From assembly GCA_034112105.1 (NCBI GenBank), contig JAWUVZ010000088.1:1-38086 (forward strand): 38,086 nt of DNA. The letters are read 5' to 3'. The first letter of the stretch is position 1; each line of letters starts with the position of its first letter. Positions 7,539 to 16,081 of the stretch are shown piece after piece. The position numbers and the translations under genes were made by a program. The notes under the pieces were generated by a model that searched no databases, was not told the DNA's origin, and saw only the letters and a list, made by a program, of their open reading frames with translations. Source of the DNA: Glaciecola sp034112105. Its GTDB lineage: Bacteria > Pseudomonadota > Gammaproteobacteria > Enterobacterales > Alteromonadaceae.

Positions 7539-7817
7539 TTATTCAGATGCATTCTTTTTCGGATGTGTTTTTAGATATTCGCTAGCGGTAGATACTGCGT
7601 GTGACACGTTCATCTCCATTTGCGTGCGTTCCGATATAGGTAGAAAAAATGCCATGTCCACTTCATATCGAATATACCTTGGTGGTAACTGATTTAATAC
7701 TAAGCATGTGAGGTCGGTTATAAAGTCTACTGTTTGACTGCGGTAAAAGCCAAGCGCCTCGATTTTTTCTAAGACCAAGTGTTCATAATAGTTGTGAATG
7801 TCATTATCCAGTTTCAT
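7539..7817 (-). CDS. ComFB-like small protein
   Basis: This 92-residue protein resembles the late-competence ComFB family: an N-terminal helix DIHNYYEHLVLEKIEAL and the hallmark VLNQLPPRYI (residues about 40-50) in an otherwise helical small protein. ComFB-like proteins have been reported to bind cyclic dinucleotides in other bacteria; I cannot test that here. The Cys pairs present in many members are missing, as only one Cys remains (DLTCLVL). It has a good GAGGG ribosome site 7 nt before ATG 7817. It is a lone gene, convergent with ffs and divergent from the TonB2 operon. The family call rests on motif recognition without a search; the role is unknown. Confidence 0.7.
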   Translation of the reverse strand: MKLDNDIHNYYEHLVLEKIEALGFYRSQTVDFITDLTCLVLNQLPPRYIRYEVDMAFFLPISERTQMEMNVSHAVSTASEYLKTHPKKNASE

Positions 7818-8153
7818 ATCATTACCCTCGTTATTTAATTGTCACTATTTGTATTCTAAGACATATTGACCAAAAATACGAAAATACACTGTTTGCCCAC
7901 TTTTTGTTCATCCAATTTTAAATGGGAGTCTGTTTTTCACCCACACCTAAAATATAAGAATCTTGTAAACACTGAAAATAGCTTGTTTATACTTTCTTTA
8001 ACTATGTAAAAATTGGTAACACTTGTTTTACCGAAGAATCAAGTGATAGCCAGCCTATGTCGCATTTTAATTGCATTTATTAGTGGTTATATTTTTTTTA
8101 TTCTGGAAGGAAATAAATCACACAAAAATTTAACACTTAGCCCATCCGTTTTC
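7818..8153. other. AT-rich intergenic region between the ComFB-like gene and the TonB2 operon
   Basis: No ORF with credible start and coding character is visible on either strand. The segment is AT-rich and contains the minus-strand ribosome site (and presumably promoter) of the ComFB-like gene at its left end. I see no repeats or recognisable RNA in it. The promoter of the TonB2 operon begins at 8154. Confidence 0.6.
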
Positions 8154-8182
8154 TTGACATTTACATAACATCCTGTGACTAT
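8154..8182 (+). promoter_or_regulatory. Promoter of the TonB2 operon
   Basis: A perfect -35 TTGACA (8154-8159), a 17-bp spacer and a weak -10 GACTAT (8177-8182) predict a start near 8189 and a leader of about 95 nt before the first gene. Confidence 0.55.
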
Positions 8183-8191
8183 CTAAGGGGA

Positions 8192-8259
8192 GTGCATCGT
8201 TCTAATGAATGCACGACTATGATAATTATAATTTCGACGCCCTTTATTGTTAAGGGCGT
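8192..8259 (+). promoter_or_regulatory. Structured 5' leader of the TonB2 operon with a Fur-like site
   Basis: Two hairpins occur in tandem: GTGCAT/ATGCAC (8192-8214) and the perfect 8-bp ACGCCCTT/AAGGGCGT (8237-8259, 7-nt loop). Neither has a T tract, so they are not ordinary terminators. Between them, 8220-8234 reads TGATAATTATAATTT, an 11-of-14 match to the Fur 7-1-7 box. Regulatory roles are inferred. Confidence 0.4.
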
Positions 8260-8284
8260 GAACATCAAAACTATGGTTGGGAAT

Positions 8285-9058
8285 ATGTCCAAAATGAGCA
8301 AGAGAACTCAAATAGCGTCATGCGTTCTAGGTGCATTAGCACTGGGGAATGCTTCGATCGTCTCTGCAGATCAACTTCAGGATTTACAAAATGAAGAAGT
8401 TAAGATCCATAAAGCAGCAGCGCAATCTCAAGAAAAAATTAATAACCTTTTCGAGCAATCACAAGAATTGTTGGCGGAGTACCGAAACGTCATTGATTCA
8501 ACTGAAAGCTTAAAGGTCTATAATGATTACTTGGCCAATTTAGTGGCAGACCAACAGCGTGGTATCGATTCCCTGCAACGGCAGATTGACTCAATCGATG
8601 AAACGAGGCAAAACATCGTTCCATTGATGTTTAACATGATTAACAGCCTTGAAGAGTTTATTAAACTCGATATTCCAATCAATATCGAGGAGCGTACTGC
8701 TCGCGTTCAAAGACTTCGTGACGTTATGTCAAATTCAAGCGTAACAGTAGCTGAACGATTCCGGCTTGTGCTTGAAGCATATCAGACTGAAAATGAATAC
8801 GGTTCAAAAATTGAGACTTACGCTGGTACCATCGAAGATGGCGGCCAAGACGTATCGGTTGATTTCTTTAACCTAGGTCGTACTGCTCTATTAGCATTGT
8901 CTAAAGATCAGAAACACGCTTGGGCATGGGACAACGATGCACGTGGTTACCAAAAATTAGGCGATGAGTATCTTAATTCAATCATTCAAGCAGTGCGCAT
9001 GGCACAGGGCTTGGTGCCTGAAGATCTTATCAAATTACCAATTAAAGCTGCGGAGTAA
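8285..9058 (+). CDS. DUF3450 periplasmic protein of the TonB2 operon
   Basis: This is a DUF3450-family protein with a signal peptide (cleavage near ASIVSADQ), a long coiled coil (about residues 30-110, rich in Q, E and L), and a compact C-terminal part with VDFFNLGRTALLALSKD and HAWAWDN. It is the first gene of the operon, in the order known for the Vibrio TonB2 locus (VC1548-VC1543). Its biochemical job is not established; association with TtpC in the periplasm is likely. The start is uncertain. ATG 8285 has GGGA just upstream; ATG 8294 and ATG 8273 are also possible, and all keep the signal peptide. A GTG at 8192 would add an unlikely N-terminal segment overlapping the leader hairpins. ttpC begins 5 bp after the stop. 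Confidence 0.88.
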   Translation: MSKMSKRTQIASCVLGALALGNASIVSADQLQDLQNEEVKIHKAAAQSQEKINNLFEQSQELLAEYRNVIDSTESLKVYNDYLANLVADQQRGIDSLQRQIDSIDETRQNIVPLMFNMINSLEEFIKLDIPINIEERTARVQRLRDVMSNSSVTVAERFRLVLEAYQTENEYGSKIETYAGTIEDGGQDVSVDFFNLGRTALLALSKDQKHAWAWDNDARGYQKLGDEYLNSIIQAVRMAQGLVPEDLIKLPIKAAE

Positions 9059-9063
9059 GTATA

Positions 9064-10428
9064 ATGAAACCAACAATTAAAACGCTTGTTGCTGCAGCGG
9101 CAATGGTTTGTGTAGCGTCTTTCGCACAAGCACAGTCGTCAACAACATTGCAAGACCTACTACAGAAAGTAAAAGAACAGGGCACAAGTCAATCACGTGT
9201 TAATGATCAACGTGAAGCTGAGTTCCTTAAAGATCGTGCTGATAAACAAGGTTTGTTGCGTAAGGCTCAGGCCGCTATGCGCGCTGAAGAAGGCCGTGGT
9301 GATCGTTTAGCTCAATCGTTTTCTGCAAATGAACAAACATTAATCGACAAAGAAGTCGAACTTGATGTTGCAAAGGGTGACCTTGGCGAGATGTTCGGTG
9401 TTGTGCGTCAAGCTTCAGCTGATGCATATGGTCGAATTTCTACTTCAATCGTTAGTGCTCAGTATCCTGGTCGTGATGTATTCTTAGGTGAAATGTCTAA
9501 TGACTCAAAAGGTCTACCGAATATTAGCGAATTAAAAGAGTTATGGTTTTCTCTTCAAACAGAAATGACGGCGTCTGGTCAAGTTGAAAAGTTTGAAACA
9601 GAAGTTCTTAATTTGGATGGTGGCAAAGAAACGCAAACAATACTGCGTATCGGTTCCTTCAATCTGGTAGGTAGCGAAGGTTATTTAGTTTACGATGATT
9701 CTAATGGCACAGTTCAACCATTGGGTCGTCAACCAGATGGTTACCAAGTAGCAACAACTCAAGATATTCTTAATGCGAAGGCATCAGATGGATTTATCCC
9801 TGTCTATGTGGATCCATCAAGAGGCGCAATCTTGAACTTGTTTAAGCAAAAAGCAACGATGACGGAAAGATATCATGCTGGTGGCCCCGTGGGTTACACA
9901 ATCACGGTCATGTTAGCAATTGGTTTGGCAATAGGCTTGTTCAAATTCCTTACTCTTTCTGCTATTGGCGCGAAGATGAAGACACAGCTCAAGAATATTG
10001 ATGCACCAAATATTAAAAACCCACTGGGTCGAATATTGACGGTTTATCAAGCAAACAAAGCTGCTGACGTTGAAACGTTAGAGTTAAAATTAGACGAAGC
10101 TATTTTACGTGAGTTACCAAGCGTAGATAGAGGCATCAATATCATCAAAATATTTGCAGCAATCGCACCATTGCTTGGTCTACTGGGCACAGTACTTGGT
10201 ATGATTGAGACGTTCCAACAAATTACATTGTTTGGTACAGGTGACCCAAGAATCATGGCTGGTTCAATATCCATGGCGCTTGTGACAACAGCTCAAGGTA
10301 TAATTGCAGCGTTACCACTTATTTTGGTTCATAGTGTTGTAGCTTCAAAAGCGAAGTCAATTGTTCATGTATTAGATCAGCAAACTGCTGGCTTCATTGC
10401 AACTAGCGCAGAGTCGGAGAAAGCTTAA
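9064..10428 (+). CDS. ttpC: TtpC-type long ExbB/MotA/TolQ family protein
   Basis: This 454-residue protein has a signal peptide ending ASFAQA, a large periplasmic domain with an N-terminal coiled coil (about residues 25-95), and then a C-terminal ExbB-like membrane domain. Membrane helices are at about 275-300, 360-385 (IAPLLGLLGTVLGMI, the MotA/TolQ/ExbB signature) and 400-425. In Vibrio TonB2 systems TtpC is required besides ExbB2/ExbD2 to energise TonB2-dependent transport. This matches it in length, architecture and position before exbB2. The gene follows DUF3450 by 5 bp, and exbB2 starts 1 bp after its stop, so translation is probably coupled. Confidence 0.92.
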   Translation: MKPTIKTLVAAAAMVCVASFAQAQSSTTLQDLLQKVKEQGTSQSRVNDQREAEFLKDRADKQGLLRKAQAAMRAEEGRGDRLAQSFSANEQTLIDKEVELDVAKGDLGEMFGVVRQASADAYGRISTSIVSAQYPGRDVFLGEMSNDSKGLPNISELKELWFSLQTEMTASGQVEKFETEVLNLDGGKETQTILRIGSFNLVGSEGYLVYDDSNGTVQPLGRQPDGYQVATTQDILNAKASDGFIPVYVDPSRGAILNLFKQKATMTERYHAGGPVGYTITVMLAIGLAIGLFKFLTLSAIGAKMKTQLKNIDAPNIKNPLGRILTVYQANKAADVETLELKLDEAILRELPSVDRGINIIKIFAAIAPLLGLLGTVLGMIETFQQITLFGTGDPRIMAGSISMALVTTAQGIIAALPLILVHSVVASKAKSIVHVLDQQTAGFIATSAESEKA

Positions 10429-10429
10429 T

Positions 10430-10954
10430 ATGATGTACCTGATTGGATTATGGGAATCTGTCAGGGACTTTATCGCTGCCGGCGGTGACGTACTTTATTT
10501 CGTCGCTGCTGCGCTCTTCCTAATGTGGGTTTTAATGGTTGAGCGTTATTGGTATTTGAGTTCAGTATTTCCAGGGGTTAAGAAACAAATTATAGCTGAC
10601 TGGGATGCTAGAAAAGATACTACTTCATGGTATGCGCATAGAATTCGTGACACGTGGATTTCACAGGCGTCAGACGCTTTGGATGCAAGATTGCTTATCA
10701 TTCGTACATTGGTGGCTATGTGTCCATTAATTGGATTATTAGGCACTGTAACCGGCATGATCGGTGTATTCGAGAGTATGGCAACACAAGGCACTGGTAA
10801 CCCAAGAATAATGGCTGCTGGTATTTCGATGGCAACAATTCCAACAATGGCTGGAATGGTTGCAGCTCTTTCTGGACTGTTTTTCAGTTCACGTCTTGAA
10901 GCGAAAGCTAAAATGGCAAGAGAGACATTAGTTGATAGCCTGCCACATCATTAA
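10430..10954 (+). CDS. exbB2: TonB2 system proton channel subunit ExbB2
   Basis: This 174-residue inner-membrane protein has three helices: about 15-38, then the signature ALVAMCPLIGLLGTVTGM-like segment (about 98-118), and MATIPTMAGMVAALSGLFFS (about 140-160). With ExbD2 it forms the proton-driven motor that energises TonB2. ATG 10430 is chosen because GGAGA (10416-10420) lies 9 nt upstream; a second ATG immediately follows, and an in-frame start at 10397 would overlap ttpC without a ribosome site. Length agrees with Vibrio ExbB2 (about 176), shorter than E. coli ExbB (244). Confidence 0.93.
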   Translation: MMYLIGLWESVRDFIAAGGDVLYFVAAALFLMWVLMVERYWYLSSVFPGVKKQIIADWDARKDTTSWYAHRIRDTWISQASDALDARLLIIRTLVAMCPLIGLLGTVTGMIGVFESMATQGTGNPRIMAAGISMATIPTMAGMVAALSGLFFSSRLEAKAKMARETLVDSLPHH

Positions 10955-10965
10955 GAGAGATTATC

Positions 10966-11364
10966 ATGGGTCGTAAAGTAAGAGTTGAAGAAGAAGACGC
11001 TCAAATCGACATGACGCCGATGTTGGACGTTGTCTTCATAATGCTAATATTCTTCATTGTAACGACTGTTTTTGTTAAGCAAGCGGGTATTGATGTAAAC
11101 AAACCCGAAGGCGAGACAGCAGTGTTATTGAAGAAGGCGAACATATTTATTGCGATTACCGAAAAGGGCGATGTTTGGATGGATAGACGCGAGATTTCAG
11201 TAGAAGCTGTCGCGGCTAATCTTGAAAAACTATTGTCAGAGCAACCTTCTGAAGTTGGCTTCATTCAGGCAGATGCCAAAGCCAAGCATGGCATAGTGGT
11301 AAAAGTTATGGATCAAGTGAAGGAAGCCGGTATCGACCGCGTTGCAATTGCGGTAAGGGGTTAA
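10966..11364 (+). CDS. exbD2: TonB2 system proton channel subunit ExbD2
   Basis: This 132-residue protein has one N-terminal transmembrane helix (about 20-40) in the family motif IDMTPMLDVVFIMLIFFIVT and a periplasmic C-terminal domain. Asp21 occupies the proton-carrying position (Asp25 in E. coli ExbD). It starts 11 bp after exbB2, with an AGAGA ribosome site, and ends 1 bp before tonB2. Confidence 0.94.
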   Translation: MGRKVRVEEEDAQIDMTPMLDVVFIMLIFFIVTTVFVKQAGIDVNKPEGETAVLLKKANIFIAITEKGDVWMDRREISVEAVAANLEKLLSEQPSEVGFIQADAKAKHGIVVKVMDQVKEAGIDRVAIAVRG

Positions 11365-11365
11365 T

Positions 11366-11977
11366 ATGGTTAAATTTATAGTTTCCATTTTACTTGGTGC
11401 AGCCATTGCTTTTGGGCTTTTTGTTATTATGGCGAAATTGGTCCAAAATGACGGCAAGGCGCAAGAGGCGCTTCCTCCTCCACCTGTTATTGATATTGTC
11501 ATGCAAAAGCCTGATGACGAAGTGCAGACACGTGTGAGAAAGCCACCGCCGCCACCGCCGCCCCCGCAAGAGCCGCCAAAAGTTGAATTAGTTGAGCCTG
11601 CTCAAGCTGATCCAAACTCTTCTGGCTTTAGCTTGTCAATACCCTCTGTAGACACTGGTGGTATTAGTAATGCAGTTGGTGGTATTGGTGGAATGCGTGA
11701 TGGTGATGCTGCTCCAATTGTGCGTATTCCACCAGACTATCCACCCCAAGCTGCTCGTGATGGCAAAGAAGGTTGGGTGCGTTTGTCGTTCACTATTAAT
11801 GAAGTTGGTGGCGTGGAAGATGTTGAAGTGTTAGATGCTGATCCAAAGCGAGTTTTTGACCGCAACGCAAAGCGTGCACTTCGCAAATGGAAGTATCGTC
11901 CACAAATTGTTGATGGTGTTGCTCAAAAACAGTTTGGACTCGAAGTTCAATTAGACTTTAAGCTAGGAGGACAATAA
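11366..11977 (+). CDS. tonB2: TonB2 energy transducer
   Basis: This 203-residue protein has an N-terminal membrane anchor (VKFIVSILLGAAIAFGLFVI), a short periplasmic proline-rich linker (KPPPPPPPPQEPPK, about residues 58-71), and a C-terminal TonB domain starting IPPDYPPQAARDGKEGWVRL and including RNAKRALRKWKYRP. The linker is much shorter than in TonB1, as is usual for TonB2. It carries energy from ExbB2/ExbD2/TtpC to outer-membrane receptors. The TPP-regulated receptor at 16396 is a plausible client, but TonB2 specificity cannot be deduced from sequence. Confidence 0.95.
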   Translation: MVKFIVSILLGAAIAFGLFVIMAKLVQNDGKAQEALPPPPVIDIVMQKPDDEVQTRVRKPPPPPPPPQEPPKVELVEPAQADPNSSGFSLSIPSVDTGGISNAVGGIGGMRDGDAAPIVRIPPDYPPQAARDGKEGWVRLSFTINEVGGVEDVEVLDADPKRVFDRNAKRALRKWKYRPQIVDGVAQKQFGLEVQLDFKLGGQ

Positions 11978-11980
11978 ATT

Positions 11981-13246
11981 ATGAAATTTAAATCTCTCAA
12001 AGCTTCATTGCTGCTTGGTTCTGCAATTGTGATGGGGTCTTACTCGACCTTATCATTAGCGCAAGCTAACCTGGCAGTCCAATGTCCAGGTTACAAGCCA
12101 GCAAAAACACAGTTGCTAGGTATGAAAGTAGGTAAGAAGCTGAACAAGGCATTCGAAGCTTACAACCAAGACTTGGTGAAAGAAGCTATTGATTTGTTAT
12201 ATGAAATTGAAGCGGATGAACCTTTTGATAGAGCTTCTGTCGACAGGTTTTTAGGTCAATTACTAGTTTCAGAGCCCGGCAAGAGAGCAGAAGCGGCGGA
12301 TTACCTTGAACGTGCGGTGAAAACTAAAATATTAAACGATAACGACCACGCTCCTATCGTTAAATTAGTTGGCGATCTAAAGTACGAGGCTGGTGACTAT
12401 GCAGAGGCCATATCGTGGTTCGAACAGTGGATGGAGTTCACTTGCCGAGACGACGGTATGACCTATCTTAAAATTGCTAATGCTTATAAAGAGATGAAGC
12501 AATTAGACAGAGTCATTGCGCCGGCAGACAAGGCGATTAAGTTCTTAGATCCTGCAAAAGAAACACCGTATGCAATAAAAATGAGTGTTTATTACGATCA
12601 GAAGAAATACACCGAGGCCATCGACGTTATCGAGACGGCACTTCAAGTTTTCCCTGATTCGAAAGCATGGTATAAGAATGCTGGGTTGTTTTATCAGATT
12701 ACTGAAAACTACAAAATGGCGCTCACCATGTTTGAACTTGCTTATATGCAGGGTCACTTAACAACAGCGACTCAGCATAAACAGCTTGCTCAATTGTATA
12801 GCGTAAACGGTATACCGCATCGTGCGACTTTATTGATGGAAAAGCATATGAAATCAGGTTTGATACCTAAAGATAAAGCGTCTTTATCTGCGGTAGCAAA
12901 CGCTGCGTTCCAAGCTCGTGAATTCGAAACAGCGGCATCGTATTTTGGCCAAGCTGCTAAGGTTGCATCTGATCCAGAGCTTTACCGTAGGCAAGGTTCA
13001 ATGTTGTTATCAGCAGGTGATTATAAAGGCGCAGTCGAAGCGTTGAATATGTCACTCATTAACAATGAAGAAAGCGAGGGTAAAGTGCACTATGCTCTTA
13101 TCGAAGCTCATTTCTATCTAGGTAATTACAAAGCAGCTATGGCTGCTGTGCAAGAAGCTAAGAAAGATTCAGGCATTCGCAAAAATGCATTGGCTTGGGA
13201 ACCTTATATCAAGACGAAAGCTTCCAACAGAGGCATTAGAATCTAA
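11981..13246 (+). CDS. Tetratricopeptide repeat protein of the TonB2 operon
   Basis: This 421-residue exported protein has a signal peptide ending SLAQA (about residue 28), then repeated helical pairs of TPR type. Examples are AGDYAEAISWFEQWM, QKKYTEAIDVIETAL, ENYKMALTMFELAY, AREFETAASYFGQAA and AGDYKGAVEALNMSL. It is the last gene of the operon, 3 bp after tonB2 and with an AGGAGG ribosome site inside the tonB2 end. It corresponds to the TPR gene next to tonB2 in Vibrio (VC1543). Its function is unproven; a scaffold role in the periplasm is likely. A strong terminator follows. Confidence 0.9.
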   Translation: MKFKSLKASLLLGSAIVMGSYSTLSLAQANLAVQCPGYKPAKTQLLGMKVGKKLNKAFEAYNQDLVKEAIDLLYEIEADEPFDRASVDRFLGQLLVSEPGKRAEAADYLERAVKTKILNDNDHAPIVKLVGDLKYEAGDYAEAISWFEQWMEFTCRDDGMTYLKIANAYKEMKQLDRVIAPADKAIKFLDPAKETPYAIKMSVYYDQKKYTEAIDVIETALQVFPDSKAWYKNAGLFYQITENYKMALTMFELAYMQGHLTTATQHKQLAQLYSVNGIPHRATLLMEKHMKSGLIPKDKASLSAVANAAFQAREFETAASYFGQAAKVASDPELYRRQGSMLLSAGDYKGAVEALNMSLINNEESEGKVHYALIEAHFYLGNYKAAMAAVQEAKKDSGIRKNALAWEPYIKTKASNRGIRI

Positions 13247-13261
13247 TTAGGTTCGCAATGT

Positions 13262-13291
13262 AAAAAAGCTCCATGATGGAGCTTTTTTTTT
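13262..13291. terminator. Bidirectional intrinsic terminator after the TonB2 operon
   Basis: The 12-bp stem from AAAAAAGCTCCA (13262-13273) and TGGAGCTTTTTT (13277-13288) has a TGA loop, with T runs on both strands. It serves the TonB2 operon on plus and tmcA on minus. Confidence 0.92.
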
Positions 13292-13331
13292 GTCAAAAAC
13301 TAAATCAGCAGCACAGTTTATGACTAAGTAC

Positions 13332-15602
13332 TTAATTTTCATAGGTGTTAGTTTGACGCTGTTGCAGTTGGTCGCCAGAGACCTCTGAAATCTTTTTGAG
13401 CTCAGCTTTGAGGCTTGAAAGTAGGTCTTCCTTAGTCTGTTTCGATAGATTCTTCTGGCTTGCTTGAATCAATAACTCGGACAGCTCTTGTGAATTATTC
13501 ACACTCAATTTACTTAGTTCAAAGTAAATGCTAGCAGCAGTGTTAACCAAACTTCTTCTATTTTCAATAAACTGACTAATCCGCTGAAGGTGAACACTCG
13601 CAGCTGCAAAGCCCAAGTTTATCGACACGTTTAGTACAGGACGATGTTGACTAATAGTGTGAACTAATGAAGTTGAGTTAATGTTATTGCTGTTTTTCAA
13701 CAGGTGACTTAAAAAGTAGTCTAAATCGTTCACGGCCACATCAACATACGAACTAAAAGTATGCTTAGCTCGCTCGCTTAATGTCATGAACATAATGCCA
13801 CTATGTTCACCACTGGATGTATCTCTGCGAGCCCCCATTTTCAGCAACTTAAAACCCTGTGACTGCCAAAAAGTACTCAGCTCGTTAGTTAAGCCAAACG
13901 AGGTAGACAAGTAGTCAACGTCATTTTTCTGGGCTAGCACATTGATTTTTTGCAACAACACTTTACCTAGTCCTAAACGTCTAAGCTCAGGTTTGACTGC
14001 AATACGACTTATCCGCCAACTGTTGGCGGTTATAAACCAATCATTGCAAAAGGTCATCGCTAGATTTTGCGCAACTAAATGACCGTTAACTCTTCGTTGT
14101 GAGGAGATTATTCCTGCCAGCAATGGATCGTTTGGCGCAAATGCAATATTTCCCTCATGCACAATAATAGCAACCCCAGTAATTTTAAGGCTTGAATAAG
14201 ACAAGCTAGCGCTGTTTGTCAATGCCACAATATGTTGGTCTGGAGAATCTAGAATTCGCATTAAATCATCAGGTGTTGTTTGGTAATGACTTTGTATTAA
14301 TAAACTAAAAACCTGAGCAAGCATATTTTCATGCTCGATTAGCCACACCTTGTCTAACTGGTGAAAATAGGACTGTGGTGATTTTCTATCCATACTCGGC
14401 AATTGAGTATTAGGATGAAATGTCGCAAGCTGAAACTGCAAAGGTAGCGTGTCATCAACAAAAGGGGCAAATATGCGACTAAATACAGCTTCCAAACTAT
14501 CCTCTTGGTACCAACGCAATGGAAGATGCAATTCAACACTAAAGAACGCATTACTTAGGGTTTGAAGTTTGGGTAAAACACGTATTTTAAAGCCCAATCC
14601 ACTTCCTTCATATCCCGCAAGCGTTGTTGCCATGACAATCCGAGTAAATTTTTGACATGCATATAATAAGATTGATGGGGCAATTGCTGCTGCTTCATCC
14701 ACTATTAAGATTGCGGTTGCTGGCAAGTAACATAGCTGATCAGGAGCAATAAATTTAAGTTCAGGCACAGCGTGGCCAGCGTCTTGTTGTTGCTTTTTTA
14801 TAATGGTGTTGGCTTTTGAATTCGCCATGAACCGCTTATATTCGATTTGAGCTCTTTGTGCATTATTAATATGTGGTGCGGTGATGAAAATATGAGTAAC
14901 GTTATCTTGGGTACTTAATTCTGCTGCTATTTGCCCCAACAATGTTGACTTTCCTCTACCTCGCTTAGCAGTTATAAGACCGATCGATTTATCATGTTGA
15001 GCATTCCTTAAGATTGCTTTGAATGCCGTTTGCTGTTGTGAGGTTAGTATACCAAGTAAGCTGTGTTTCCTTTTATTATGGTTAGTATAAGCAAAGGGTA
15101 GATGAATAGAGTTTGGTGTTATGTAGGCCGTCTCCTTATCTTTTAACAAGATATCTGCCATTCTTGAAATGAATAGACTGGCTGAGTGTTGGGTATTATA
15201 GCTAAAGGCAATACCTGAATGTTTAGCCTCATACTGTTGCCACTTCTTCAGGTCGGGACAAATGATCACGAGTAAACCATCCTTCCCAATTGCGCCCTCT
15301 ATCGCATAAAGAGCGCTGGGCTTAACACCATCAAATGCATTATAAATTACTATTTCATACTCTGTACCTAAATGCTGCTTGTATTGGGATATTTTTGATT
15401 GAGTAATAAAATTGAATTTAAGATGATTGCTAAAACTCATCACCGTATTACTTAGTAATAGTGAAGACGAACGAGCATATTGAAGCAGGTATTGCGTTTG
15501 TTGTTGGCACCAATCAACGCCGCCAGAAATTAGCAATAATTGTCTATGGTTGGTATAGTTATTTCTTTGAGCCATCCAATCAATGAGTGATTTGACTATC
15601 AA
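13332..15602 (-). CDS. tmcA: tRNA(Met) cytidine acetyltransferase
   Basis: TmcA makes N4-acetylcytidine at the wobble base of elongator tRNA-Met with acetyl-CoA and ATP. The domains in order are an N-terminal DUF1726-like region, an RNA-helicase-like ATPase (Walker A KRGRGKST near 211-219, Walker B LIVDEAAAI), a GNAT acetyltransferase (ISRIAVKPELRRLGLGKVLLQ), and a C-terminal tRNA-binding region (HRPVLNVSINLG). At 756 residues it is longer than E. coli TmcA (671), mostly by insertions in the N-terminal and C-terminal parts. TTG 15602 is chosen because GAGAG lies 9 nt upstream on the minus strand; ATG 15575 is the alternative. It is divergent from the thioesterase gene. Confidence 0.93.
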   Translation of the reverse strand: MIVKSLIDWMAQRNNYTNHRQLLLISGGVDWCQQQTQYLLQYARSSSLLLSNTVMSFSNHLKFNFITQSKISQYKQHLGTEYEIVIYNAFDGVKPSALYAIEGAIGKDGLLVIICPDLKKWQQYEAKHSGIAFSYNTQHSASLFISRMADILLKDKETAYITPNSIHLPFAYTNHNKRKHSLLGILTSQQQTAFKAILRNAQHDKSIGLITAKRGRGKSTLLGQIAAELSTQDNVTHIFITAPHINNAQRAQIEYKRFMANSKANTIIKKQQQDAGHAVPELKFIAPDQLCYLPATAILIVDEAAAIAPSILLYACQKFTRIVMATTLAGYEGSGLGFKIRVLPKLQTLSNAFFSVELHLPLRWYQEDSLEAVFSRIFAPFVDDTLPLQFQLATFHPNTQLPSMDRKSPQSYFHQLDKVWLIEHENMLAQVFSLLIQSHYQTTPDDLMRILDSPDQHIVALTNSASLSYSSLKITGVAIIVHEGNIAFAPNDPLLAGIISSQRRVNGHLVAQNLAMTFCNDWFITANSWRISRIAVKPELRRLGLGKVLLQKINVLAQKNDVDYLSTSFGLTNELSTFWQSQGFKLLKMGARRDTSSGEHSGIMFMTLSERAKHTFSSYVDVAVNDLDYFLSHLLKNSNNINSTSLVHTISQHRPVLNVSINLGFAAASVHLQRISQFIENRRSLVNTAASIYFELSKLSVNNSQELSELLIQASQKNLSKQTKEDLLSSLKAELKKISEVSGDQLQQRQTNTYEN

Positions 15603-15667
15603 TCTGCGTGCTCTCTTTTATAATGAAGGATTGCGAACCTGTTTATTCTACATTGAAAAGGAAAAAA

Positions 15668-16081
15668 ATGCGTTTTTTATCCAGACGTTTAGTAATGCCA
15701 AATGATTTGAATTATGCTAATGCTTTGTTCGGCGGAAGGGCGCTCGAATGGATTGATGAAGAGGCTGCCATGTACGCCATCTGTCAATTAGAAACAAACT
15801 GTTTAGTGACTAAGCATATCGGCGAAATTACATTTGAATCGCCTGCGACTCAGGGCGATATTGTAGAATTTGGTTTAGTCACTAAGAAAGTCGGTAGAAC
15901 CTCAATTACAGTGACTTGTTTAGTTCGCAATAAAGCAACAAAGAAAACGATATGTTTGGCTGATGATATCGTATTTGTCAGAGTTGACCCCGCATCTAGA
16001 CTACCGGTCGGGCACGGTAAAACGATGGAGAGTTTGGTGTTACAAACTAAACAAGAGATGAGAGCTTTAAATATGGAATAG
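15668..16081 (+). CDS. Hotdog-fold acyl-CoA thioesterase
   Basis: This 137-residue protein belongs to the acyl-CoA hydrolase (YciA/BACH-like) hotdog family. Key segments are NYANALFGGRALEWIDEEAAM (catalytic Asn/Asp region), ITFESPATQGDIVEFGLVTKKVGRTSI and ADDIVFVRVD. It would hydrolyse acyl-CoA thioesters in the cytoplasm. ATG 15668 is preceded by AAAAGGA; upstream in-frame starts at 15608 and 15623 lack a ribosome site. A TATAAT at 15619-15624 is a plausible -10. The gene is divergent from tmcA with a 65-bp spacer. The specific substrate is unknown, so no symbol is given. Confidence 0.85.
   Translation: MRFLSRRLVMPNDLNYANALFGGRALEWIDEEAAMYAICQLETNCLVTKHIGEITFESPATQGDIVEFGLVTKKVGRTSITVTCLVRNKATKKTICLADDIVFVRVDPASRLPVGHGKTMESLVLQTKQEMRALNME

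Noticed and set aside
7408..7692. 94-codon open frame on the plus strand over the 4.5S RNA
   Set aside because: It is a shadow of ffs and of the minus-strand ComFB-like gene; composition is Cys/Phe-rich and there is no ribosome site.
8192..8284. GTG 8192 as the start of the DUF3450 protein
   Set aside because: It lies only about 3 nt after the predicted transcription start, runs through two hairpins and adds a segment that disrupts a normal signal peptide.
12545..12757. Antisense open frames inside the TPR, prfC, argS and M16 genes
   Set aside because: They mirror the codon pattern of the sense genes, lack ribosome sites and have Cys/Ser/Phe-rich composition typical of shadow frames.
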